A stretch of 64,000 nt of DNA, taken from positions 1,893,001 to 1,957,000 of the forward strand of contig JASJOG010000032.1 in NCBI GenBank assembly GCA_030142905.1, read 5' to 3'. The notes under the pieces were generated by a model. That model saw only the letters and a list, made by a program, of their open reading frames with translations. It made no database searches and had not been told where the DNA came from. Positions 32,530 through 43,903 of the stretch are shown in pieces. Position numbers and translations under genes: made by a program. Source of the stretch: Heliopora coerulea. Its lineage: Eukaryota; Cnidaria; Anthozoa; Scleralcyonacea; Helioporidae. The stretch's first letter is position 1, and each line of letters opens with the position of its first letter.

Positions 32530-35368
32530 CTCTTTATTTATTTATTAATCGAATATTTATACAAGTTAATCACTTCAGTTCAATTAAGAATTACCAATGT
32601 GAGTCCTGTAAATATATAGATATAAAATTACATAAAATATAAAAAGTTCTAACAACATAAACATGCAAGTCGATGGTTGATAAAAGTTAAAACTTATTAA
32701 AAATGTTCAGCTAAGAGTTTGTTGAATGAACTATAGCATTCAGTTTTATGAATGTTCAGAGGCAAACTATTATACAGCTTGGCTCCTATAAAATAAAATG
32801 ATCCTCTGCTGTACTCCAATCTGATCTTTGGCACTTTCAGCTGGTATCCTCGGTTTCTGGTCACCTTGTCATGTGTTTGCTTCTTAAAATTTGAACAAAT
32901 ATTTCCATCTATGCATTGTCAAAGTAACTGACATGTTCTTATTCAATTGATAATAAAAGGTGGTTTGATGTCCAATCCATTTTTAGATTTCAGTGTAATA
33001 ATCTTCAGTGAACTTTTGTGGAATGCTAGCAGTCTGTCCTCTTGAGTCTTGCTTAATCTCAAATGTAATAAACCACAATATGTGAATATTGGTAAAACTA
33101 TACCTTGGTAAATTGCCTTTGCTGCTGTTATATTAAGGAAAGGTCTTATCTTTTGTAATAATCTCAATCTCTCACATGCTTTTTTATAAATATAATCAAA
33201 GTTAGAATTCATGTTCAGTGAGTAATTGATATCAACACCCAGGTACTTGTATGTTTTTGGATTAATTAGCTGATTTCTACACATTACATTTAATGATTGC
33301 AGTTGTTGTGACAGATTTTTGGCAGTGCCAAAGAGCATTGTTTCCGTTTTCCTGGCTTAGCATTGGGGATAAGTTCATTCTCTGTAGACCATTCCACAAT
33401 TGATTTCATATTGGATGAAAGATGGGTTTCAATGATAAATGTGTCCTTCCCTGCATTGTAGATCACCGTATCGTCGGCATAGATGGTAACATTTTAATGT
33501 TTGAGGCATGATGGAAAATCATTGAAAAAGATAAAAAGGAGAGGGCCAAGAATGGATCCCTGAGGAACACCAGACGTAACCCTTTCAGTTGTTGATTAAC
33601 AGTTTTTGTATTGTACTTGCTGGGATCAATTAAACAGATAATCTTAAAACCATTGATATTCTTCGTTGAACATGCCATAACTCTCTAGCTTATTCAAAAG
33701 GGTTCCATGGTTGAGGGTATTGAACGCTTTAATAAGATCTATGAAAACAACACCGACTAATTTGCCTTCGTCAATCTTTCTTTTAACATTATCAGTGAAT
33801 AATGTTGCTGCTAACTCTGTAGAACATCCTTTATGAAAGCCAAATGGACCATCATGTAAAAGATTGTTGTTTTCTAGATACATGGATAGCCGATTATAAA
33901 CCAGTTTTTCAATTACCTTGGATATGGCTGGAATCACTGAGATGGGATGATAATTTTTAATGGAGTCAATACGGCCTTGTTGTTGGTATTGGTATAAGTT
34001 TTGAATGTTTCCAATCAATAGGAAAAACACCTGTGCTCAAAGAACTGTTTATGATGTGAGTTAAAGGTAAAGAAATAACAGTGCAGTCTTTCAATAGGTA
34101 CGCCATTATATTATCCAAGCCGGTAGATTTCTTTCGCTTTAGTGATTTTAACTGCTTGCACACTAGCGGGACATTTACATTTTCAAACTTGAATCAGCAA
34201 TCCGTTCTTAAACTTTGTTCCTCTTGAAATGTCCAAATGCAATCTCGTAACAGAAAAACTTTCTTCTTAAGAGTCGATAGTATTGTACTGAAGTACGAAC
34301 AGAAGGCATTCGAGATTATTGATGGTTCAGAGGTGTTAACAGAGTCAATTTTAAACATAGGTGAAGATAGGTGAAGATAATTTAGTAGGTTTGTTTGTGT
34401 ATAGCTTTTTGATTGTACTCCAGAAACTGTCCAAATTGTTTGAAGTATCATTCAACAGATCTCTGTGATAGGCTTCTTTCAATTTATTCAGCAAGGAGTT
34501 CACTTCATTACGTTTGTTCTTATAAGCAAGCATATCAGACTTGAATTTTGTTTTCCTGAACTTATGTAACAACATATCATGATTGTTCATCGCCTTTTTA
34601 ATCTCATCTGTCAACCGTGGAGATTGTTTTACACGAATATATTTATTTATAACAGGAGCAATCTTATCAAAACATGTTAATATAATATCCTTCATATAAT
34701 CCCAGGCATAGTTTACATCAGCTGATTCATAAACGGGTGACCAATCTTGTTTACAAAGTTCGTCACACATCAATTCCTTACTGTAATTTTTTGTTTCGCA
34801 TATTTAATATGGTTTAGTTTCCTTACACAGCCAATTAAGTCATGGTCAGGGAATGCCATTGGAACAACTTCCTTACCAGCAATAGCTGAAGGGTTGTTGG
34901 TAATAATAACATCAATTAGTGTGCTCGTATTAAGAGTTGTTCGGGTAGCTTTCTTTACGATTTGTTTAAATCCATTTACCAAGATAATTCTTTTTATTTC
35001 AGAATTATCATCTCTTTTGAAATAACTGGCATTCAAATTGCCTAGGACAATTACTTCTTTAGTATTAGCAGCTGCCAAGGATAACATATTTGCACGAAGA
35101 TAACATGAGCCATCAGGAGGTCAGTCAATAACACAAATCAAGAAACTTTTTGATTTGACCGGGAATATTTCTAACCATATGTGTTGCAATTCAGATATTG
35201 ATCATGTCTCCTTATCCAGTTTATTCTATCTGAAATATAAATTGCAATGCTGCCACCCAAATCAATGCATCGAGGTTGGCTAATGAATGAATAACCACTA
35301 ACAGAGTGTAATTCTTCAGCAATGGGTGCCAGTGTAGGTAGTCCAGGATAATGAGATGCGATAACTTT
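32530..35368 (-). mobile_element. LINE (CR1/Jockey-like) main body
   Basis: Endonuclease end (PTLAPIAEELHSVSGYSFIS and DLGGSIAIYISDRINWIRRH; 35,171-35,368; VIVLGNLNASYFKRDD, STLIDVIITNNPSAIAG, 34,770-35,087), linker (34,351-34,773, APVINKYIRVKQSPRLTDEI), RT (VIPAISKVIEKLVYNRLSMY, GFHKGCSTELAATLFTDNV, VVFIDLIKAFNTLNHGTLLN) and RT C-terminus (YKYLGVDINYSLNMNSNFDY). The F-x-D-x-x-K-A-F-D block reads FIDLIKAFNTL, with the second Asp lost. The N-terminal portion continues beyond the Penelope insertion, at 36,160-36,450. Confidence 0.75.
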
Positions 35369-36154
35369 GGGTGAAGCAACTACCTGAAATATATGAAAAG
35401 AAACTTTTTTTTTTTTTTTTGACATTTCGAGTGAAGGCCCTTCCTTGGGAAGTTAGTAGGGTGGGTTGGGAAAGTAACATGAGCTTTTATATTGTTGAAT
35501 ACAAAAGCAATCACGTGATAAAAAATAGACCAATAAGATGGATTTGGTAAAAACGAAGTATAAACAAAAAATATAAATCACATAACAGATAAACATATGC
35601 AGATAAACAAGAACAAAATGGAAAAGGTTAGTAATACAGATACAATAAACTGACATTGGGCCTAGACAAATAGACTTAAAAATAAGAAAAACCCTCATTA
35701 ATACCATGGAGATGGATGGTGCTGAGTTCGAAAATGAGATGCATTTCATGTCTTTTGCAGCTATCATTGCTACCGGAAATGGGACAGAGGGCTCGAATTT
35801 TCATATCTGAAACACCATGATTACCAGCATTGAAATGTCTGGCAACAGGCTGGTTAGCATCACCACCAATGACAGTGTGGCAGTGCTCCCTCAACGGTCT
35901 TCCAGTTTCTCCAATGTAAAGCATGCCACATCTACTGCATAAGATGCAGTAGATGAGATGGGAGGAGGTCCACATGAAATGGTGCTTGATAAGATACTTA
36001 GATTTAGGTGCCAGAATAGTGGTGGAAGAATATATGAAGTTACAAGTTTTACATTGACCCACACCACAAGGAAACATGCCATTCTGTGGTAGGGAACTAT
36101 GGACTGGGGTTTCACAAATATTTTTGCTGTGTATTTCAGGTAGTTGCTTCACCC
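35369..36154 (-). mobile_element. Penelope-like fragment with inverted end, inserted in the LINE
   Basis: Encodes only the GIY-YIG part (158 codons, 35,676-36,152): NGMFPCGVGQCKTCNFIYSS, LIYCILCSRCGMLYIGETGR, PLREHCHTVIGG, ARHFNAGNHGVSDM. The downstream tail carries a degenerate hammerhead-like GAAGGGCC...GAAATGTC near 35,418-35,450 beside a T19 run. The two extremities are a perfect 23-bp inverted repeat (GGGTGAAGCAACTACCTGAA start at 35,369; complement at 36,132-36,154). LINE protein homology stops and resumes at these points. Confidence 0.7.
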
Positions 36155-36159
36155 AAATT

Positions 36160-36860
36160 TATCACATCTTGTTATAATTCTTCAGGTTTGTCTTGTATAT
36201 GCCTTTCACTAAAAGCAAAAAAATCGATATTGCCATAGGTTGTGAGATGTCATTCCACAAACCTTGTACGTTTACATGAAGACATTTCAAACCATGCCGT
36301 TTAATTAAACAACCTAATTCTGGGTTATTGTTCAGTAAATATCCATCTTCTGGTCCAGGACAGAGTTCAATATCACCGCTAAGCAATAATGACAACTGTA
36401 GAACAAGCTTCTTTCCAACATGTATACTGTTAATCTGTTGATAGCACCATAACAAGTGACATACCAGTGTCTGGTTTAAATCAACTGCTTCTTCACCATA
36501 AAACGAGTAGCAGACAGAGTTTGCCGAGCAAAAAATTGTTTTTTTTAGCCAGAAAATTATAAGTAACTTCAGAGCAATTTTAAGCATGACTGGCGCCATT
36601 ACCAAAACTCTGTGTATTGAGTCAATCACCTTCAGTCGATTAAATGTACAACCAGCAACACTCTCTCCTTTTCCCAAGTCCACAACAACCTTTTTTAGTG
36701 TTTGCCTCTGTGATTTATGAATTGTCGTTGCATACCTCCTTCTCAATGGAATCTGCTGTCTAGTCATATACTTACCATCAGCCATCCAATCAAATACCTT
36801 TGGGGGAATGGGTAGATACTTCTCACAATTGTGACAGAAAACAGGGAAACAAACCAACAC
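36160..36860 (-). pseudogene. Chimeric frame: Helitron helicase C-terminus joined to LINE N-terminus
   Basis: One uninterrupted frame of 232 codons. The first half ends a PIF1-like helicase: FDWMADGKYMTRQQIPLRRR, YATTIHKSQRQTLKKVVVDL, GKGESVAGCTFNRLKVIDSI. The second half contains LLLSGDIELCPGP, a 2A-like motif (consensus D-x-E-x-N-P-G-P, with N changed to C) that precedes the endonuclease in many CR1/L2-type LINEs, then GLKCLHVNVQGLWNDI, the start of an AP-endonuclease domain. Either the LINE inserted at the helicase end or this is a Helentron with its own endonuclease. Confidence 0.6.
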
Positions 36861-37378
36861 AGCAATAGGTCAATTTGGGAGTCCAACATTTTCAGCATAC
36901 CAAAACTCCTCTAACACTCCAAATGAGCCATTACAAAGGCCAGCTTCAGCCCAGAGATTACTTGTTAGCATGACATCTGCTTTCTAAGACAAGAACCAGA
37001 CTGGCTCTAAGCCTCCAGCTTCATCTGATGTTGCTGCCGATGCTCCATGACCAGAATGTCTTGCCTGAATTTTTGCTACTGGTTGTCCATTTGCTCTTAG
37101 CTTCTCATAATTATAATCAGCTACACTTTTCTTGTCATAGAACAATTGAATTGAATCAGCAAACTCAACCATGAGAACATAGCTAGGTGATCATTGAAGT
37201 AGAAAATGCCAATCTTGTTCTGTCACTCCCATCTCTCATTGTCATCGACAAACTTCAGAATGATAATGCATCAGGATTATCCCCAGCCTGCCTCAATCTC
37301 ATATAGGATAACAACAGTATCAAACTGTGGCCATGATCACTCACAATAGACCCACTCCCACTGACAGACAATGGTCAA

Positions 37379-37732
37379 TCACCCACTGGAAGCAATTGTC
37401 CAAAGTCCCCCAACAGGATAATTGTTATTCCTGCAAATGGTGTATCTTGAAATCCAGTTCCTGTATGTAATCTGTTGTCTAACCATAAACATTTCACTAA
37501 CAGTAAGATATTCCTTACCTTCCAGTTTCAACTGCAGATGCTGTAATGACTCACCCTGAAGTTCTTTGTTCTCACAAATTGGAAGTTGGGCAGCAGAATG
37601 CAATGTTTGCCCATGGATGTTAAATGTTGCTATCCCAGTAGTTCCTGTAACTATGGACTTCTCTCCTATAACCTGTTTTAGGGCATTGATTAGGCATGTC
37701 TTATGTGTTCCAGCAGTTCCACAAATAATCAT
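37379..37732 (-). pseudogene. Helitron PIF1-like helicase, ATP-binding part
   Basis: MIICGTAGTHKTCLINALKQ is the Walker A (normally GTAGTGK[ST], here the second G is H, so ATP binding is doubtful). VTGTTGIATFNIHGQTLHSA is the next conserved helicase motif. The frame then becomes unrelated, and the Walker B region is not in this frame. Confidence 0.7.
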
Positions 37733-37756
37733 TCTCAGTAACTCAGAGGTTCCAAA

Positions 37757-38383
37757 TCATCGTGCATGAGATTTCACAATATTAAAGGCTGGTGATTGCT
37801 TCTCATTCAAGCTAGCAGGATCATTCACAACAACCTCTGGCTGCATAACTGATTGATGAACTTCTTCCATTTCTTTCTTCTTCTTATAAATCCAGCCAGG
37901 ACAATCTCTTAATGCCTCCATTGGCACAGATTTTACAGCCTCAAACTTGGGATTTCCTGATTGCTCATAATGCTGATTTAATCTGTATAACATTATCCAG
38001 TCTTCGACTTCCTCCTCTTCATTATTTTCATGGGCTTTGTCCTCATTATAGCTTTGACCTGAAACTCTTGCAAACACTTTATCTAATTCTCTACCATGAT
38101 CTAAAACATTGTCATGAGCAAAATCAGTATCAAGAAAAAGATAATAGGAATTTATGAACATTTCTTCATTTTCATCAACATTATCCCATGCATTTGATGG
38201 ATCATCCACCCAAGGTTCTAATTTAATTAGCTGATATTTGCAATACCTACCAAAATCAGGCCCACGAGGGTTTGAGGATACCTTTCTGAATGTCCTTACA
38301 ATAAATGGCACAGCCAGTTTCCTTATCCCTGTTCTCACTCTATTGTACTGTGAAACATACTGCATTAAATTAATCTGCGACAA
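37757..38383 (-). CDS. Helitron replicase central region
   Basis: Open frame of 208 codons lying between Rep and helicase. Contains RTGIRKLAVPFIVRTFRKVS, PRGPDFGRYCKYQLIKLEPW (the conserved 'RG.....YC+..L....PW' region of Helitron replicases) and an acidic stretch EDKAHENNEEEEVEDWIMLY. No catalytic motif of its own. Confidence 0.65.
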   Translation of the reverse strand: MSQINLMQYVSQYNRVRTGIRKLAVPFIVRTFRKVSSNPRGPDFGRYCKYQLIKLEPWVDDPSNAWDNVDENEEMFINSYYLFLDTDFAHDNVLDHGRELDKVFARVSGQSYNEDKAHENNEEEEVEDWIMLYRLNQHYEQSGNPKFEAVKSVPMEALRDCPGWIYKKKKEMEEVHQSVMQPEVVVNDPASLNEKQSPAFNIVKSHAR

Positions 38384-38791
38384 GCCTTATACCTACTGTC
38401 AGTGGTAGGATTGGCATATTCTTCAATTACAGATTTCTGCAATACTTCTCCATGTTTGTCATCATTTTCAAAAACAACTGTTCTGCTGTTCCCTAAACAA
38501 ACAGTAACAAAATTACAAGTGCATCCCACAAGAGGTAGACTGAGAAGCATATGTGCCGTCTGTTGAGCACCCATACCTTTATTACTGCTTTCTTAATAGC
38601 TGTAGACACTTGTTCATCATCTTGTAATCTTGAGACACAAGAGTTCTGATGCCTGTTTTGATCTTGGTTCTCCTTTTGCTGCATACCTTGCACAGGTATT
38701 CTGATCCATAATAACCTGCTGATCAACTTTAGCCCTCCAATTCTCTACATGACTTGACTGTCAGAGCTTAATCTTGGGTCATTTTGTTTAA

Positions 38792-39067
38792 TCACTCAGT
38801 ACCTACTTTGTTATGGCGCAACAATTCGGAAAACATTTTGGTCTCCTCTTGCAAGTCCTTTGGAAACCCAAATCTACAATCAGCTGGGGCATCAAAATGT
38901 TTTTGCCTCAGGCAATATGCAGGACTACATCTTGAATGCCTCTCAACAGTATTTACTAACTTATGATAATTTGCTTTACTATCATCTATTGTACCTGGCC
39001 TTACTGCTGCAGAATGGGGTTCGGGCATCCTCCATTGCTTGTCAGACAAAGCAAGTACATTATGCAA
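38792..39067 (-). pseudogene. Helitron replicase segment with Cys motif
   Basis: LALSDKQWRMPEPHSAAVRP, YHKLVNTVERHSRCSPAYCL and FDAPADCRFGFPKDLQEETK: the C-x-x-x-Y-C...C block between the Rep and helicase domains of Helitrons. An almost identical copy lies at 51,282-51,557 on the plus strand. Confidence 0.7.
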
Positions 39068-39257
39068 GCAATTAGCTTTATGTACTCATCTATTATACCT
39101 GTACTTGTAAATTAAGTGGATGGATGATTCTTTATAGATGGCACTCATCGTGTTCATGTAATCATTATATGAATTAGCTGTAAAAAAGTAACACACAAGC
39201 TAAAAGATCAATTCCTTGGATAAACAATTATATAAAATTTTCAAATCACATATTAAA

Positions 39258-39632
39258 TTATTTTTTTAAATACTTTTTAAAATTGAAAGCAATTTGTTCT
39301 TTGCTAACCTCACAATCTTCTTCTCTCCATCTTGGCCTATCACCCTGGTAAAAGAATTCTATATCTTCCTGAGAAGCTTTTTCTGTGTAAAACCAACCTT
39401 GAGCAGCTTTTGCCCCTAACAATGAAATATTCGGATCATTTTTTAGCTTAGCACAACCATGGGCATGAATACTTCCTATGGCTTGGTATTCAAATCTGAA
39501 GCAATGCCAACCTGTATCCAACCAGTGATGCAAAAAATTGTCAAGGCACTGTTTGAAATAGCAATAAGTCAAATGATTATCTACAACAGCTTTACAGCAC
39601 TCAGAATGTGTTGCATTTTCCTCGCTCTGCAA
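39258..39632 (-). pseudogene. Helitron Rep (HUH endonuclease) fragment
   Basis: AVVDNHLTYCYFKQCLDNFL with HHWLDTGWHCFRFEYQ, then GSIHAHGCAKLKNDP carrying the HUH (H-A-H) metal-binding motif of rolling-circle Rep proteins. The catalytic Tyr block further downstream is not identified. Close match, residue by residue, to the plus-strand copy at 50,747-51,091, which lacks about ten residues (AAQGWFYTEK region). Confidence 0.75.
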
Positions 39633-39664
39633 TGGTCTCTGTAATTCAGGCCAGTAACTGTCAG

Positions 39665-40002
39665 CTGCACTAAATGTGAATGTAGGCCTTTACGAAGAAC
39701 TCAGAAATGCACACATGGCTGTACATTAATTGACCAACTCAAATACTGAATCTTTATTATAGTGTGGTTTCTACAAGAAACACACACTCGTTGTAAACAA
39801 AACATCTAGATCTATTACAATAAACGATCATCACTTTACCTGACTGCAGCCCTTCACTAGTTCAAATAATATAATCTTTGAATAACAACTCTCAAAATAA
39901 AAGGCAACTTATTGCAACCGGTTCTGACCAGTTACCTACCACCTGCCTACCTGACCTCAGGCAATTAACCCACACACTCTACAATGCCTAGATCCTACAT
40001 AC
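39665..40002 (-). repeat. Probable 3' LTR of the BEL/Pao element
   Basis: On the complement a purine-rich tract (AATAGGGGCCAG, about 40,003-40,014) precedes TGTAGGATCTAGGC, a plausible LTR start; an AATAAAG polyadenylation signal occurs within about 240 bp. The end is not certain, and no second LTR is seen. Confidence 0.4.
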
Positions 40003-40711
40003 TGGCCCCTATTGCAGTGAATTACTCGATACTACCTAACAGGATCTAGGCAAATTTGGTATTATAACAATGTATACTAAAGTTAAAACAACATTCATAG
40101 TAAGTTCGTGGTTCATTAGGCACTGACTTCTTTGGTTCTTTCCAACAAACAATTTATGGACATCTCTTTTAAATTTGCTATTAGCCGTCCTCACCATCAC
40201 CTGACGAACAATTCCATGTTTGTCAGGGAAAACCTCCTCAACAACTGCCATCGGCCATTGTCCATGTGAACATCCACTGTCCACTAACAACACGAGATCC
40301 TTGACCTTTATGTTCTTTCTAGGTTTGTGCCATTTCTGATGCTGTAACATAGGCAGATATTCTTGAAGCCAATGTCACCAAAAGGTATTGGCTAGAAGCT
40401 GGGCTTGCTGCCAATGCTGATTATAACGGTCTTAGTTATTAAATACACCAAGCAGAGCACACGAATTGGAATGCATGAGAAGTAGCTTGCTTGGGGTCAA
40501 CAGATCCAAGTCATCAGCTTGACCTTTGTTTCAAATCAATGGACAATAGTTAAGAATTCTCTGTACTTCCATCATGTGGTGCTTCGTCATTGACTACTTG
40601 TTCATGCATTAAGGCCGCTAAGATCCTACGTATCAAACGTATCATACATTCCCACACTCCACCTCTGTGACTGGCTAATGGAGAATTAAAACTCTAATTG
40701 ACTGCTTTCAT

Positions 40712-41326
40712 TCATGAACGGTCATGAATCTTCAACTGGGCTTCATCTGATTGAATGTTCTCAAACTCCTCTTTTAAGGTCCTGCGTGCCCCTACAAAAT
40801 TCGAACCATTGTCACTATAGACTGTAAAATGGCTAAAAGCACAGAGGAACGATTCAGCATCAAGAGAATGTGCCACTTCAATATGAACTGCTCTCATGGA
40901 TAAACACGTAAAGATGCATCCATATCTTTTGAATTGACATCTGCCTCTTCTGACCAGTAAAGGACCGAAGTAGTTGACACCGGTGGACGCAAAAGGGCAT
41001 TCGTAGGCTGTGACTCGTTGTACAGGTAACGATGCCATAATTTTTGCGACAATGAATACATTTATTGACGATCCATCGAATTCTTGAGTGTCCTTGAAGT
41101 ATTCAAAAGTCCCTTTAGATGGCTGCAAGGACTATTCTGGCACATGAGTGACCTCTCTTTTGTGATGTTGGATCACAAGATCAACAAGATGATGTTTGCT
41201 TGGAATTATCGTAGGATGTTTTGTTTCAAAACTTATGTCTGCCTTTTCTATTCTACCACCAACTCTCAATAAGCCGTCATCATCCTTGAAAGGTGACAGA
41301 GCTGCCAACCTGGTCGACTTTTTCAC
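40712..41326 (-). pseudogene. BEL/Pao integrase fragments
   Basis: GGRIEKADISFETKHPTIIP and LVDLVIQHHKREVTH (zinc-binding region, HH), then PFASTGVNYFGPLLVRRGRC (first Asp replaced by N in VNYFGP), CIFTCLSMRAVHIEVAHSLD and FTVYSDNGSNFVGARRTL (second Asp). The final Glu block is cut off. Catalytically damaged. Confidence 0.75.
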
Positions 41327-41526
41327 AACAGCATTGGAATTAGAAATGCCTGGTGTTGAACATAACGAACGAGGACCTTTGCGTTTTGTAATTTTCCGAC
41401 AGATAAGGGCCCAACCCCAGCCCCGGTAACTTCACCATGACTGGGATAATCTGAACTATGTGATGTCTGGTCCTTGGAATTTCTCACTTGATGAATGGTT
41501 CAGAGATGGTCGACAAAATGAATAAA

Positions 41527-42261
41527 TCATGCAACTCCTTTCTGCAGGTGATACCATGACGAGTAGAACTGGATAAAGACATCTAAAGGTCTAAGTGGTT
41601 GTGCTTGGGTCTCATAGATTTCAACATTCTTTTTCCATTCAAGGGTTTTGTTAGACAATACATTTATCCCTTCTGGACAGGTTGGCCAAATTTTTTTGCC
41701 GCTACAAAGGAAGTTTGGTCCGTTGATCCATTGGTCAATTTCAAACTTGTCGGTAGAGCGCAAACCTCTTGACATGAAATCTGCTGCATTTGCTTTAGAG
41801 TTGATGTATCTCCAACATGACCGGTTCAAATACTCGTGAGTGATAGCGATTGTATTTGCAACAAAGGTTTTGAACCTGCCTGCTTCATTGATGTATTGCA
41901 AAACGCAGGTGGAATTGGTCCAGAATGTAACAGAGTCAATGTTCACATCCAATTCCTCACGAATTTGACAATCTCATTTAATTGCCACTGTCACTGCAGT
42001 TAATTCCAGCCTTGGGATCATGATCGGCTTTATCGGCGCCACTCTCAATTTCCCCATTATCAATGAACGATGGACTTCATCGTTCACATCCACAAAACAT
42101 AAGTAGGAGGCAGTGCCATAACCTTCTGAAGACGTATTGGAAAAGTGGTGTAATTGAGTATTCTTTAATTGGCCCAGCCAGTAAGACTTAAAATACCTCG
42201 GTACTGTGATTTGGTGTAGGCGAGGTAAATCACTCAACCAATGCTCCCAGGTTTCCTGCAT
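41527..42261 (-). pseudogene. BEL/Pao RNase H fragments
   Basis: YFKSYWLGQLKNTQLHHFSN, then SEGYGTASYLCFVDVNDEV (RNase H first strand) and PRLELTAVTVAIK (41,974-42,261); in another frame TFWTNSTCVLQYINEAGRFK and RYINSKANAADFMSRGL (41,527-41,952), which carries the D-x-x-S of the C-terminal part. One frameshift separates them near 41,955. Confidence 0.75.
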
Positions 42262-42391
42262 ACTTGGAGAGATTTCTTCGTCCCATCCAATCTTGTCTGC
42301 ACAGGTGTTGCAGCAAGCGTTTGTCAGGCAAAACGAAAGGTGCAGTGAAGCCCAGAGGATTGTACATAGAACTTACGTCGGACAGAATTCC

Positions 42392-43240
42392 TCAATGAGT
42401 GGCGGCTTTCTTTCTGTGGATAATACGAAAACTAAAGACATCTTCTTGTACATTCCATTGTATCCCAAGAGCTCTTTCTACTGGAAGTTTGTCAAGGTCT
42501 AGGCTGACGAGAGATAAAGCACGTTCACTTTTGGCAATCAAAGATAGGACATCCCTGTCATTACTCGTGAATTTAGTTAGCCGGAATGAATGCCTTGCTA
42601 AGAGTTGACAAAGGTCTTGAATCAATCAAATAGCCTTCTTGGTTTCTGTGACAGACTTGAGGCAATCGTCCACATAGAAGTTCCTACAGATTGTCTTGAT
42701 TGTGGTTACATCGAACTAGCTTTCAAATTCATCAGCAGCCTTGCATAGGCAGAATCCTGCACAACTTGGTGAAGACGTAGCTCCAAACAAATGAACCAAC
42801 ATTCGGTATTCTTCGGGTGACTGGTTGTAATTGCCATCTCTCCACCACAAGAATCTGAGAAAGTCACAATATTCCGGTGAAACTCTAACTTGGCAAAACG
42901 TCTTCTCAATGTCCGCTATAAATGCTATCGGCCCTTGGCGGAACCTCAACAACACTCCCACTAGAGTGTTCTTCATGTTTGGGCCCTGCAGTAGCCATGC
43001 ATTCAGGGATACATCTTTGTACGTTGCGGCACAGTCAAATACAATTCTTGGTTTTTGTGGCTTCTGGGGGTATAGAACTGGATGATGGGGAAGATACCAT
43101 ACACATCCTTTCTCGGTACAGGCTTCATCGGGTTGATTTTGCTCGATCTTGGAGGCGTATCCTTTCTCAATATACTCGTTAATTCCTTCCTTATACTTCT
43201 GGTAGAGATCTTGGTCCTTCTTAAGTCATATTTTCAGCGA
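42392..43240 (-). pseudogene. BEL/Pao reverse transcriptase fragments
   Basis: NTLVGVLLRFRQGPIAFIAD with IEKTFCQVRVSPEYCDFLRF (the F-x-A-D-I-E-K-x-F block, with catalytic Asp in ADIEK), then YRMLVHLFGATSSPSCAGFC and, in another frame, RHSFRLTKFTSNDRDVLSL and KSERALSLVSLDLDKLPVER, the usual region just after the palm. The YVDD strand falls in a broken stretch near 42,640-42,700. Confidence 0.75.
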
Positions 43241-43299
43241 TTTCAGCCTTCTCTTGGCAAGACTTCTGTTGTTGGGAAATTGCGGTTTCTTTCGAAATG

Positions 43300-43640
43300 G
43301 AAGGTCAAGCTAAAATTTTCAGTGTCACAGGGGAATTCCATTTTTATTCTGATGACGACGAGTTTCGCTTTGGTTACGTCATTTCCGGTCACTTCCAGGA
43401 ATTTGATGACGTTACCGAGAATTTCAGCACATTTTAAATTTTGGTAAAATTTTTCAGTGTCACAGGGGAATCACCTGAGAACATTTTTCACATTCCAATC
43501 ATTCCAAATCTCCCTAACAAACAGGCTAACTCGATGTAAACAAAAACTATTTTCGGTTTCCCCGGTTGTTAGGGATATCTGGAATGTGGGGAAATCCCTC
43601 ATAATTAGAAAGACTGCTGGCCATAAATATTTTTAAAAAC
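43300..43640. repeat. Repeat-rich gap between BEL/Pao and Polinton P2
   Basis: A 17-bp direct repeat CAGTGTCACAGGGGAAT occurs at about 43,320 and 43,456, and imperfect inverted segments (ACATTCCAATCATTCC... versus GGATATCTGGAATGTGG) surround 43,490-43,590. Perhaps a short non-autonomous DNA transposon. No gene. Confidence 0.4.
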
Positions 43641-43903
43641 AACTTTAGCAACTTCATTGTCAGTCCAACTTATGGTTTAAATCCAAATATATTTTCCTAA
43701 GTGTCAATCATTTCTGACTTATAATGACCATATGCCAATGTGTCTATTATATTTTCAAGTATTGTTCTTTTATCATCTTTTGCTGACAATGCAATTTTTT
43801 TCAACACTTTCAGTATATAATTCATGATTCCGGTGTCTTATTAAATTAATTTTTCTAATTTGTTCTTCTCCACTAAATAAACAATCTTTATAATTTTGAA
43901 ATG

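Larger units (their letters stand above)
36450..39660 (-). mobile_element. Helitron (Rep/helicase), decayed
   Basis: Rep HUH nuclease (39,258-39,660), conserved linker segments (38,792-39,067; 38,383-38,726), central region (37,757-38,383), PIF1 helicase Walker A (37,379-37,732) and helicase C-terminus (36,600-36,860) follow one another on the complement. Several stops and frameshifts; no TC/CTRR termini were identified. A 0.85-kb piece of a close copy lies at 50,741-51,592. Confidence 0.75.
40036..43300 (-). mobile_element. BEL/Pao retrotransposon pol, 5'-truncated
   Basis: Pol domains in order on the complement: RT (42,706-43,240), RNase H (41,527-42,261), integrase zinc region (41,132-41,326), integrase core (40,712-41,128), and the C-terminal DUF5641-type domain (40,036-40,350; WHKPRKNIKVKDLVLLVDSG, GQWPMAVVEEVFPDKHGIVR). 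All are broken by frameshifts or stops. Gag and protease are missing. Confidence 0.8.

Noticed and set aside
35418..35450. Second hammerhead ribozyme in the Penelope fragment
   Set aside because: Core bases are degraded (CUGAUGA replaced by CCAAGGA), so it is a relic at best.
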